64,000 nucleotides of DNA from Seriola aureovittata (lineage: Eukaryota; Chordata; Actinopteri; Carangiformes; Carangidae): positions 13,416,501 through 13,480,500 of the forward strand of contig NC_079377.1 of NCBI RefSeq assembly GCF_021018895.1, read 5' to 3'. The notes under the pieces are model-generated. The model saw nothing but the letters and a program-made list of their open reading frames with translations. It did no database searches and was not told the origin of the DNA. Of the stretch, positions 11,326 through 21,455 are shown piece after piece (positions within the stretch are counted from its first letter, which is position 1; the number at the start of each line of letters is the position of its first letter). The position numbers and the translations under genes were made by a program.

Positions 11326-13483
11326 CAGCCATAATGCATATAATAGAGATTTCCACTGTAAGTGTTATCATTTGTGTTGCTTTTCAGTTTAGAGTTAACA
11401 TAGGATGTTAATGGCTGTCTAAAGGCATCACCATCAAGTAGGAGCTGTTTTCAAGACGCACTGTGTGAGGTCACATTCTGAAGTTTAGTAGTCTGCTCGG
11501 ATAAATAGTAGGAATACAAACCTGTGAACACATTTATCTGTGACATGGTGAACAGGCAGTGACTAATATTCTAGATTTTCAAAGGGACATTTGAAGGCGG
11601 TTGTGGAGGGAGAGATGTGATACAGTTGCTGCCTGAGGTCAAACAGAAAGGAAAACGCCATGGATCAGAAATAAGGGGAAGCTAGTTATTACAGGTTTGG
11701 CGCTTTTCAACTTGGTCAACGGTTGGAGCAGCTGTGACTGTGATACACGGCTCATGGAGGCAATTGGGGTATTTTAAAATCTGCAATTTGTGTCAAACAT
11801 TGTACCAACTCCCTCTTGGAGTCATAACTTAGTCAAATCTGGACAGAAAGACATGATATACATATTTCTATATTTGTAGCCCATAGTTAACATTAGCTAA
11901 CTATCTCCATGGCAATAATGTGCTTCGTGTTTACAGCCCCAAATTAATGGAACTGCAGTTCCAAAAATTAAAGCATGAATTAAAGGATAGACAAAGAATG
12001 ATAATGACAAGGAGTGACAGAATATATTAATATTAACTTGAAACAATTTGAAAATGTGTGTGCATGTGTGCGTGCACACGTGGGTGTGTGTTTGTGTCCT
12101 TAGTATGATCCTCTACCGCTGTGCCCGCCAGCTGTTGCATGAGAGGCTGATATGTGTGTGTTTGTGAGATCATATGAGCCTAATCACCTCTCCCTCTTGA
12201 TAAATACTTACCAGAGACAGTGTGGTGATTAACTAAAGTGGCAGCTCTGGATATGCTGGTCTGTTTCACACACCCTCCCCTGCCATCAATGCTGGTTTCT
12301 GATTACTGGCATTTAACTGACCTCCCATCGGTCTGCTTGCTTTTTGGTTTCTTAATCCAGTCATTTTCATACTGCAGAGCTCCGGGGTTTGCTTGGCAGA
12401 CATGTTTGCGTGCAAACACATCCACACATACACGCAGTGGTAAGAAGGAGTTAAAGCTTAATTGCTGTCAGTGGCAGTACAGATGGCTGCATTAACTGAA
12501 GTTAAAATGACCCATTTGTAAAACCTCTTGTGTAACTCCCCAGGACAGCCCCATACTGCTGCTGCTTTCATAACTCTATCTGAATCTATCCGAGAACGAC
12601 AGGGAACTACACTGTGTGTATCGCCCCTTCACTCTCTCTCTCGTGGAAATCATGATCCCGAATTTCCAGGTCTTTGGGGGAAAAAAAAATAATTTCTTGC
12701 GCTCATGGGATCACCTCTGTAGTGATTTATTACACACTTTGGGGATCACCTCTGTGATAATTTATTATACTCTGTGCCTGTGCTATTCTGGGACAAACTT
12801 CTGCTCTCCTGTGGAAAATCACAGGAGACAACTGTACCTCTGGTGGTTTGAGAATAGACCAAAGTTTCTTACACTATACTATAGGTCAGCACCAAGGAAA
12901 GTTCATGGGCATGTTTTCGAAGAGTTTTAATGTGTTTTAATACAATGAAAGAAAGTATCCAAAATGAACCTGGACTTCAGACTCTTTATGAATTAATTTT
13001 TGTCTGCACATTTAATCTGTCCTTAACCTACCTGCTTGTCATTCTTTTTTTCAGCACAAACTCAGCTCAGTATAACTCTGTTAAATTGAAAAAATGATGA
13101 GTCAAAGTATAAATCCGCCAAGGAACCCACAAGAGAAAAAAAACGACACAGGCGCTTGTAACAATTTACATATCTTGGCGATAATCACTCAAAATATAAT
13201 TATAGAACAGTTGTGGCAGACAGCCATCAAAATTTGACTTTAGTCTATTTGGGTTCTGACAAGGTCAAAGTCTACAAAATCTAGTGTCAGAAGAGGTCAG
13301 TCAAATGATCAGCAGTGAAAACACTTGCTGCTGTACCGCTTTAGCTTTACTTCTTGTTTCTTAACATAGAGTTTCATTTCATCTCTACAGCTTCAGTGAC
13401 ATGGAGGATTTTTCTAGTTTATTTGGACATGATGTTATTTCCTTGTAGCTAATCTCCATGTGTCCTCTGTGTGTCCTCTGCAG

Positions 13484-13584
13484 GGCGGTACGGGCGAGGT
13501 GTCGCAATTCAGACCATCATGCCCTTTGCTCTGGCAACAGGACAGGAAGTGTGTGTGTGAGCGTCCCTGGTTGGCTCTGCTGGG
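13484..13584 (+). other. marchf8: 5' UTR part of marchf8 exon (upstream form)
   Basis: This is untranslated sequence between the splice acceptor (pyrimidine-rich, ending CTCTGCAG at 13483) and the ATG at 13585. It includes a short upstream open frame, listed separately. The strong acceptor shows that this is an internal exon spliced to at least one non-coding 5' exon, which I did not locate. Confidence 0.75.
13519..13560 (+). promoter_or_regulatory. Upstream open reading frame in marchf8 5' UTR
   Basis: An ATG at 13519 opens a 13-codon frame (MPFALATGQEVCV) that ends at TGA 13558-13560, 24 bases before the main ATG. It is complete within the exon, so every transcript using this exon carries it. 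The start context is weak to moderate (ATCATGC). Short terminated frames of this kind often lower translation of the main frame. That effect is inferred here, not shown. Confidence 0.6.
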
Positions 13585-13680
13585 ATGAACATGCCACTGC
13601 ACCAGATCTCTGTCATCCCCCGTGATGTGACCTCATCGCGGGTGTCAGGCAGCGGGAAAGCTAAGGACAAGGACAAGCAG
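13585..13680 (+). CDS. marchf8: MARCH8 E3 ubiquitin ligase, upstream first coding exon
   Basis: The 32 codons encode MNMPLHQISVIPRDV, then TSSRVSGSGKAKDKDKQ, ending in phase 0 at a consensus donor (CAG|GTATGTG). The MxMPLHQIS start followed by a Ser/Lys-rich stretch is the known N-terminus of vertebrate MARCHF8, and its junction to the NEKPLGHS exon at 49528 keeps frame. MARCH8 is a transmembrane RING-CH E3 ligase of the endosome and plasma membrane. It ubiquitinates receptors such as transferrin receptor, MHC class II and CD86 for lysosomal sorting. This segment is part of the cytosolic N-terminal tail ahead of the RING-CH domain. The start context (GGGATGA) has a purine at -3. The paralogue marchf1 is less likely, because its corresponding N-terminal text differs. 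Confidence 0.92.
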
Positions 13681-14109
13681 GTATGTGAAGAGTTAAACAG
13701 CCAGATCAGGTCACATTACTTAAGTGTGTGGACACAGCTGAGGATTATGGGGTGGTTTTATCCCATAAAGTTTAATTTTTGTATCCTACATTAGCAGGGG
13801 TGAATTCTGATCTTGGCCCCACAAACTGATTTGCGGACTAATATCACACATATTTGATAATTCTGACCCAACTTTTACCCGCACATGCACATGCACTATG
13901 TCGTCTGGAGGGAACGGACTAAGGATGTGTTGTGTTGTTTACTTTGGATGACTTGTTGAGACATACTCCATTATATTTAAATTGATCATTATTTACTTTT
14001 TAAATGTGAATGTAGGAATGATGAAAATACACTATTGATGAGACTGTCTGCATACATTTATTAAAGTTGCTCATAACCCATTTTTTACCCCTCTAAAAAA
14101 AAAAACTAA

Positions 14110-14900
14110 TTGGGCCTCATTCAACAACCATTCTTAAGAAGACATTTCTTCTTAAAACCCACTTACGCACTTTTTACAAAGATTCTGACATTCACCAATG
14201 TTTTCTTAGTTGGGATTTGTTCTTAGGTAAGAACAGAATCTACGCACACTCAAGAGCACTCTTACACACATTTGAGTGCTGACATGTTTAAGCAAAATAA
14301 GTGGTTGTTGCATTTTCTTCTGTTCCTCTGTAATATAATGTTATATTATTTAAATTACAATAATATTTTTGTAATTTTTAATATTTAAAAGAAAATAGCA
14401 TTTGTTATTTTATAAAGCATTATGGTCTTTTAAAATGAATGACCACTACATTAACACTTAACTGCTCGTTTGGGGCTCGCTTCCTGCAGCAGTACCTCGA
14501 CTTCAGAGCTATTAAAGTTCCTTTTGTATTTTGATTCCGCTGCTACGTCTTTAGATTTTTGTTTTGCTATTTTCTCAACTTTCCCTTACAGTATCTCTTT
14601 GGGACTTCTGTCTGTGTCTGCACATGACCCTTCAGTCTCATGCCCTTTTTAAGGGCATTTTCGGGCGTTCACCTATGCCGTTAGGCCCAACTGGCACGCT
14701 TTCAATATATGAGGAGATTGGCATTCATCAATCTAAGAACAAAAGTGTGCACAATTCTGCAGTTTAAGAACACATTCATGAATCTGACACAGAGTTTTCT
14801 TAAGAACTTTCTTAAGAACTCAAGAAAGAATTTAAGAAAATACTTAAGATATTGGTGCTGCTTTTCATTTCAGCACCACATTAAGTTATTCTCTCCTTAC
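14110..14900. mobile_element. Putative MITE-like element with CTTAAGAA-rich ends
   Basis: The left end reads GGGCCTCATTCAACAACCAT, then TCTTAAGAAGACATTTCTTC. The right part, from about 14725, has CATTCATCAATCTAAGAACA, and near 14800 repeated TTTCTTAAGAACT blocks ending AAGAAAATACTTAAGAT. The two ends carry inversely related TTCTTAAGAA motifs and ACGCACAC/GTGCACA sub-motifs. The A/T-rich middle (14320-14460) has no transposase frame. This matches the look of a common teleost non-autonomous DNA element. Ends are approximate and the family is not assigned. Confidence 0.5.
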
Positions 14901-15844
14901 TTTCATACATACACCCACAGGAAGTAATTTTTGCCAGATGCCTTAAGAACTTCAATATCATGTATGTTCCTTTTATTATTTATTGTGTCTGTATTTTTAA
15001 ACTTGGGTTAACATTGTGAAATTTTTATTTATAAAAAACAGGTTGCTGCAAAAAAAAAAAAAATCTAAACCTACTGAATGCACTAAAGATTGGTGGAAAT
15101 ATCAGCTAGATGTCAGACAAAAGCAAATGGGTTTGAATTCTAAATGAAAAGAGTGTAACATTGTCACGGTGGTGAGAAAGTCACCCCAGGTGTGCCGTAG
15201 TTTTTCATCAGAGAGCAATCAGAAAGTTATTTTTTTAATCCCAGGGGTGTCAATCCCAACACAGTAAGATAAAGTCTGCATTACAACGTTTCTCTCATTT
15301 CTGCGCTGCCTCTGGGTTGAGCAGAGGTTTTGCATCTAATGAGATTGGTCAAAGTCTGGTCTGCTTTTCCATTTGTGCCTAAAACTACCTGTGGGCCATC
15401 TGGTTTTGCAGTTACTGTATGTGGTCAACTTGTAACGGTGCATAATTCATGGTGATGGATTTATTCATGATAGTTTGTAAATTGTTGTCTACTTCAAATG
15501 TACAAAATGAATCAGTAAAATCACTAGTTTAGGGCACTTTTGCATTATCTCTGTAGGGTTTTTTTTTTTTTTATAAGATATCTAGTTTTCACACAAAAAT
15601 CTGAAATTTGGAAACACTGAGATCTATCAAAATAAAGGCCTCAACAAATCCATCTGGTCGCTGCTCATACAGAAGAGAATTAGTGCCACACCACCTCTGA
15701 AATGCTCATCTGAGCCTCTCACAGATTTTGACTCTTGTCTCTGAATTTTTTCATTATGAATTACTAGGATTTTTTTTGATGTCTGAGGTAGTTATCACGT
15801 TTGATTTGTTAGTATTGAAAAAAAAATCAGGTGAAAGATTTACA

Positions 15845-16750
15845 TTTACAGTTATATTTACTCATTTGGTAGACGCTTTTATCGAAAGCGACTCCGAAGT
15901 GAGGAACAACATTCAAGCTTCAGTACAATAGGAGACCTTGGAGTAAGCAGTAAGTATTAAATCTACTTTAAGACAAGTAGACAAAGTGCAAGGAGATCAG
16001 GTAACATGTCTTAACAGGCACACTAAGTGTTAGGGAGTTAGAGGTGTTAGGAGAGGAGGTGTTCAAAAGATTCTTGAAGATAGAGAGGGACGCCCCTGCT
16101 CTGATAGCATTTGGTAGCTTGTTCCATCATCGGGGAACCACAGACGAGAATGGTCTGGACTGTGACTGCCTCGTGTGCAGGGATGTCAATGCCGACAGCA
16201 TTCCCTGGTAGAATGCCATGTCAGAACAGGAGCGCCTCCTATGATCAAGTTCAAGTAGATGGGTGCAGACCCAGAAGTCAATCCTGAAGGCAAACATTAT
16301 TGACTGGAATTTGATTCTGGAGGCCATGAGTAGCCAGTGGAGGTCAATGAGCAGCGGAGTGACATGTGCCCTTTTAGGGTGATCGAAAACCAGACATGCC
16401 GCCGCATTCTGGATGATGTGCAAGTGTTTCACGGTGCATGAAAGCAGGCCTGCTAGAAGGCCGTTGCAGTAGTCGATGCGAGAGATAACCATGACCTCTA
16501 CCAAGAGTTAGGGTGGCATACGGAGTCGGGTAAGGACAAATTTTTTTTATGTTGTATAATGCAAAGCTGCATGTCCGGGAGACAGATGCTACATTGACTG
16601 AGGAGGATAGCTGTTCATCAATCATGACACCCAGGTTTCTTGCAACCTTGGTTGGGGTGAGAGATGAAGAGGTAATTTTTAATGTTGATATTGCGATGGA
16701 GACATTGATTGGCACTCTAGGACCATGACTAAATTCTGTTCTCAGTCTCA
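15845..16750 (-). mobile_element. L2-clade LINE, 3' fragment, minus strand, broken ORF
   Basis: Read on the minus strand, one frame (about 16751 to 16510) gives NLGVMIDEQLSSSVNVASV and SFALYNIKKICP. After a frameshift, the next frame (16504 to 16127) gives VISRIDYCNGLLAG, LHIIQNAAACLVF and HVTPLLIDLHWL. These are the C-terminal reverse-transcriptase blocks of L2-type LINEs. The non-coding 3' end at 15850-15905 carries, on the + strand, CATTTGGTAGACGCTTTTAT followed by CGAAAGCGACT. That is the conserved L2-type 3' tail of fish. The element is 5'-truncated and frameshifted, so it cannot be active. Confidence 0.85.
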
Positions 16751-17333
16751 CATATATCGCTTATCGATCTTTACTTTCCCTTTTTATTTCTGTACTCCAG
16801 CACCAACAAACACCACAGTGAAGTACTCTCAGAGTGCAGTTGCTTTTTTGAGCTTTGGAACAAAGGGAGGTGCTAAGACAATATGTCCGTGGTCTGCCCT
16901 CTCTCCTCGGCCTCATTAGATCACAATAGAGCCTGGGTGCTAAGTGCAGCAGCACAGGTGTTCTTAAGAGGCTTCTTCATGCTGCATATGGCGCCGTGTT
17001 TCAGCCTCCCTGTACTGTGCAAGTGATAGTACACACAAGCTGTAAATTGGCACCAGCATATGTTTTTTTACTTACAGACACACCTCACTGATGATTAATT
17101 TGCTATCCTTTTCTGTACTCACTGTGAAACTCCAAATCATGCCTTGTCATTGAAGAAAGTAAACTTGGATTAGTTCCAAAATTGGTTTCACATCCTGCTA
17201 TTAAATAAAGATGCGGGTTTGTTTGGATACCTTTGGTACAATGCATGCTTAACAGGATAGTCCTAGTCTGTCATAACAAGGTTATCTTTGTTTGCTGGGG
17301 AATGGAAATGAAACTGTAAGCTTTCCAATGTCT

Positions 17334-17347
17334 GGGGGGGGGGGGGG
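17334..17347. repeat. Poly(G) run, 14 bases
   Basis: An uninterrupted run of 14 G on the + strand, within the intron and about 250 bp before a long GT tract. It could form intermolecular G-quadruplexes but is probably a simple slippage product. Confidence 0.9.
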
Positions 17348-17593
17348 CTTTGGTCTCCCTGCCGCCAAAAGTGTAAGGATCTAATCCTGCATCTCTGTGC
17401 TCAGCATCACTCTGTACCTCTGTCTGTCTCCTGCTGGCTAAGCCTCCTTTTCCCCCCTAAAAATAAGTGGATAAACAGTTGCAATTCCCATCCTCCCTGT
17501 GGGACCATCAGCAGAATGGAGAAACAGAATGGAGGGGAAAAAGGAGAGGGAGAACGGCAAGCGTTTACTTTGAATGCTGATCAGCTTCAGGGT

Positions 17594-17810
<217 letters not shown>

Positions 17811-19442
17811 CCAGAGCTTAGTCACAGAGCACAGGCCCATCTGGCCCTCTTAGACAACACAACTGGTCTTTTAGTGCCTCAAGAAAAAAAAAACAGAACT
17901 TTCCTCTACTTAGAATTCAGAGTTAGTCAGCTGCTCCTTTAGAGACCAACACTTCTTTAACTGTTGCTGGCCCCTCCCTGGCCTCTCTCCTCCACTCAAG
18001 TTCATTTGTCTTCTTCAAAATCCTCTTTGGATATGTGCTTGTGGGCATTGTGTCCATGTGCTGTGGTCCTTCACTTGAGAACTCATATTTGGGTAGATAA
18101 ATTGAAGTTTAAGAAACATTTTTACTTCCTGCAAAAAAAAGAAAAGAGAAGAAAAGAAAAATTCCCTTATAGTTCTCAGCCTTGGCAAATAATACGGTCA
18201 GATTTGTTTGAGTCTGGGGTTTTTGATAAGAAGTGCAGCGAATGGATTATGCATGAGTTGACAATAAAGTAAGCTCTGGCACAGGTTGGCAGGTAGGGAA
18301 GGAAAAAAACCAACCTCGCTTTGCTGTTTGAGATTTATAAGTCACGTGGTGTGTCTGGGGAAATGCATACAGTGTTTGTTTATTGATTGTTGTATCTCTT
18401 CAACATCATCTACAGTGTCCCTCGCTGCCATTTTTACTGTAAGTTATTTGAATAAGCAGCATGTGATTACATCCAGCAAAATATAGCAAAGCTTCAGTGG
18501 ACACAGCTGTAGCTTTCATTTTCACCGTCACACATTTGTTCGTGCTAGTCTTATATTTAGCAGCGTATCTTTGTGACTGTGCACAAACGGAACACTGTGA
18601 TACTCGATATCCGCCCTTTTGATGCTGCATGTATTTTTTATGAAAGCACAGACTGCTGGGAGCTTTGTCCTTCAATAAGAGTGTGTCAGAGTCAAGGACA
18701 GAGAAGACTCCCTGTCTCTGCTCTGATGTTTGGCGGTTTGATAACAGTCGCTGCTGCAGCGCTCCTGGGCTCTGATGGAGCATAGCTGGGCTTTGTAGGG
18801 ACCAACATCAAACACTGACCGCCACAGCAGAAACTTCCAACACAGCCTCCAGGCTAGACAGGAAGTGTTTAATGGGCTTGTCTTTGCTTATTTAACTAAG
18901 CACTTTTAGCATATTGACATAACTTGTTTTTGTTCCTTGAATGTCCTACTGTTTGTTCACCACTTGAAACAGCATCCTCACATTTTTGATGTACTTGAAG
19001 CAGTTTGGCTGCAATGGTACATAGAACCCAGCACTTTAAAATCCCGCCCAAACACTGTTCGATTAAATTCTACAAATGTGTTTAGAAAATATTTGAAAAT
19101 ATATTTCTCAGACCCGGGGCAAGGAAACATTTTCCAAACATTTGGTGGATCTAAACTGTCCAAATCAGTCCATTCCAGATTGCAGTGCCCAGGGCCTTGC
19201 AAATGGAAATATGATAAAATGATAATTGCCCAGAAAGCCTTGGGGCTGGGTAAACTAGCATGAAATGCTGAATTATCAGGAAAAGAGTGTTGACATGTTG
19301 TGTGACTTGAGTATAGAAGGAGTCAACTCAAGGTGGTCACATCTAGTTGGAAGCAGAGGATGTGATCGGTTTATCGTGCATGCTTCGGCTATATCTGTGT
19401 TTCCTCTGGGATGTACACTGGTGCACAAATTATCTCCCTCTG

Positions 19443-19470
19443 ACACACACACACACACACACACACACAC
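19443..19470. repeat. (CA)14 microsatellite
   Basis: A perfect CA run followed by related CACA-rich sequence to about 19490, seen directly in the intron. Confidence 0.93.
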
Positions 19471-19869
19471 GAACACACACAGTATGCACACTTACTGTAC
19501 ATGTGCTAATCATATTCAGGTTACACAAATGTGGACGTGCACAAATTGTCTCACACATGCATATAAACATGCATACACAAGCACACCACCCTGTGTTGGT
19601 GTAGGTGTTCTGAGGCCAAACCGGTGCTGCAGCCTGTCTATAAAGCAGAGGCTGGAGAGAGAAGATAACACAGGCGGAATGGGATTCTCTCTATTCTGGC
19701 AGCAGTGTTCATAAAGGTATGAATGTTGTGTGTCAGCAAACTAACCTACTTTATATACGTCACTCATGGAATTCAGAAGGAAACTCAGTAAACATCCCGC
19801 CTTAAGATGCTGACATACAGAAAACACAGAATCATTCCTGACTGCTTGTGTATGTGTTCTGGTAGTAGG

Positions 19870-20155
19870 TATTAAGGCTATAACCTAATTTGATGGATTT
19901 TTTAAAGACGTTTTTAAGAAATTTGTTCTTTTTTAATTAACATTTTAGTCCATTTAAAGTCAGAACATATCCAAAATGTTCCCATAGCCAAAACATACTG
20001 TGACTCCACAAAAAACCCCAAAGATATTCAATTTACAATGATATGTAACAGAGAAAAGCAGCAAATTCTCAAATGAGAATCTGAAACCACTAAACCACAT
20101 TTTTGCTTGACAAATTACTATTTGATTAATCCACTCATAGTTTCACCACCAATTT
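19870..20155. repeat. Dispersed 'AAAGATATTCA...AACAGAGAAAAGCAGC' repeat copy
   Basis: It shares with 53595-53938 the blocks CCCAAAGATATTCA, ATATGTAACAGAGAAAAGCAGCAA and TCTCAAATGAGAATCTGAA in matching order. It ends in TTGATTAATCCACTCATAGTTTC. The left part (GGCTATAACCTAATTTGATGG) is diverged. This is the same element type as 45880-46270 and 1373-1675. No coding capacity is seen. Confidence 0.6.
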
Positions 20156-20256
20156 GTATGATTCACTACCAGTATATCTCTCTCTGTCTCACTGTCTGAG
20201 TCTGTCTTTCTGCAAACACATGAGCATGAGGATGGGGATGTGTGCTCAGGTTGCAG

Positions 20257-20258
<2 letters not shown>

Positions 20259-20297
<39 letters not shown>
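20259..20297. repeat. (AC)n microsatellite
   Basis: A perfect AC run of about 19 units, then ATACACACA, seen directly in the intron. Confidence 0.95.
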
Positions 20298-20302
<5 letters not shown>

Positions 20303-21303
20303 ACAGCATGCCAGCACCTGGTGTTTTTAACACAAGACTCCTGCTGGACCTGGCTGTGCCAGGCCACTTAATTAAATGTGGAGGGGCTGACATGATGGCC
20401 AGGCCTTTGAGGGCCTTGACTGCGGAGTGAAAGGACTTTACTTCACTTTGTTAAAGATTTCATTTCATTAGCTGCTGTGATGGCTCCAACGGGTTATTTT
20501 ACTATTCTTTTGATAACTGTGTCACTCTGTGCTATATTAAGTTTTATATATGAGATTACAGCTGACCCATGGCAGCAGAAAATAAGCTTTGAGAGGAATG
20601 GCAAGAAATAATTACAGTCCCCTAATCTGCCCTGTGTGCTACTAGACATGGTATAATGTATGATACAGAGTTGAAGGAGGGTTTGCTTTGTCTCCAGTGT
20701 GAGGAGGTGCATTCTTTTATGTGTGTATCAGCTCTTGGTTGGAGAAGAGCAGCTATTAGCAGAGAGAGACATTCAGAAGAGACGATATCTTCTAATTAAC
20801 CACTTCCCTGTCACCTTTCTCTAGGTCTCACAGACACACACACACGCACACACACAAATATAGACACACTTTCAACATTTCAAAATGAACACTTTACTGT
20901 TAAGACTTAGCAAGTAAATCTATCTATATGTTAAGCTGGAAGCTTTGGAAAAACACATTTTCAAATGATAATCTCATAATTTGCATATTATGTGGGCTGT
21001 TGTATAATCTAATTCAACAGATGTATAGCTATTAACCTACTAACCTGTGGAAATTTGTTCAGCGTGTCACACACTGCAGGAACAGAAAGTGCGCCTGAAC
21101 CCAAAAGAGCTCTCCGCAGTGAAAGCCACCAATTTCACAAGAATAAATTTAAGGGAACCAATTTAATTTTTGCACAAAGTTACCAAGGTACATTGCTCAG
21201 ACGTTGAATGTTTCTGTGATGGGAGTGGCTGTGATCGTAGTGCACAGACACGCAAGTGAAGAGCCAACATAACTAGAAAAAGTCATGCAGTCAGTCAGAG
21301 AAG

Positions 21304-21455
21304 AAGTTTTTCAGCAGCGGAATGATTGTGGCAGACTTCAGGCAAGGTGCAATGATGGAGTTAGTCATGGACAGACGGAAGATCTTTGTGACGAGCTCGT
21401 CGTCACAAAGATCTTCCACCTGTCTGCCACAATCATTCCACTGCTGAAAAAGACT
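21304..21455. repeat. Imperfect palindrome of LINE reverse-transcriptase fragments
   Basis: The sequence folds on itself around 21391-21402 (GACGAGCTCGTC). The left arm (21304-21336 plus 21373-21394) and the right arm (21399-21455) are near-perfect reverse complements. The left arm carries about 36 extra bases. Translated, the minus strand of the left arm gives LVTKIFRLSMTNSII then SATIIPLLK, and the + strand of the right arm gives VTKIFHLSATIIPLLKK. Both resemble the LINE RT motif 'FNLSL...KSATIIPVPKK'. So two pieces of the same RT region sit head to head, one with an internal deletion. The parent LINE family is uncertain. Confidence 0.75.

Larger units (their letters stand above)
1..13483 (+). 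other. 5' flank or 5' intron of marchf8, no coding exon recognised
   Basis: I see no convincing coding exon in this stretch. Open frames are short, and many run through microsatellites or dispersed repeats. A good splice acceptor at its right end (pyrimidine-rich tract ending CTGCAG before 13484) means at least its distal part is intron, so a non-coding first exon lies either here or left of the window. I could not place it. The stretch around 7860-8080 is somewhat richer in G+C and CpG than its surroundings and would be one place to look. The repeats it holds are listed separately. Confidence 0.6.

Noticed and set aside
16127..16751. Two overlapping 125-codon frames as a host gene
   Set aside because: They are consecutive frames of one decayed L2 reverse transcriptase separated by a frameshift.
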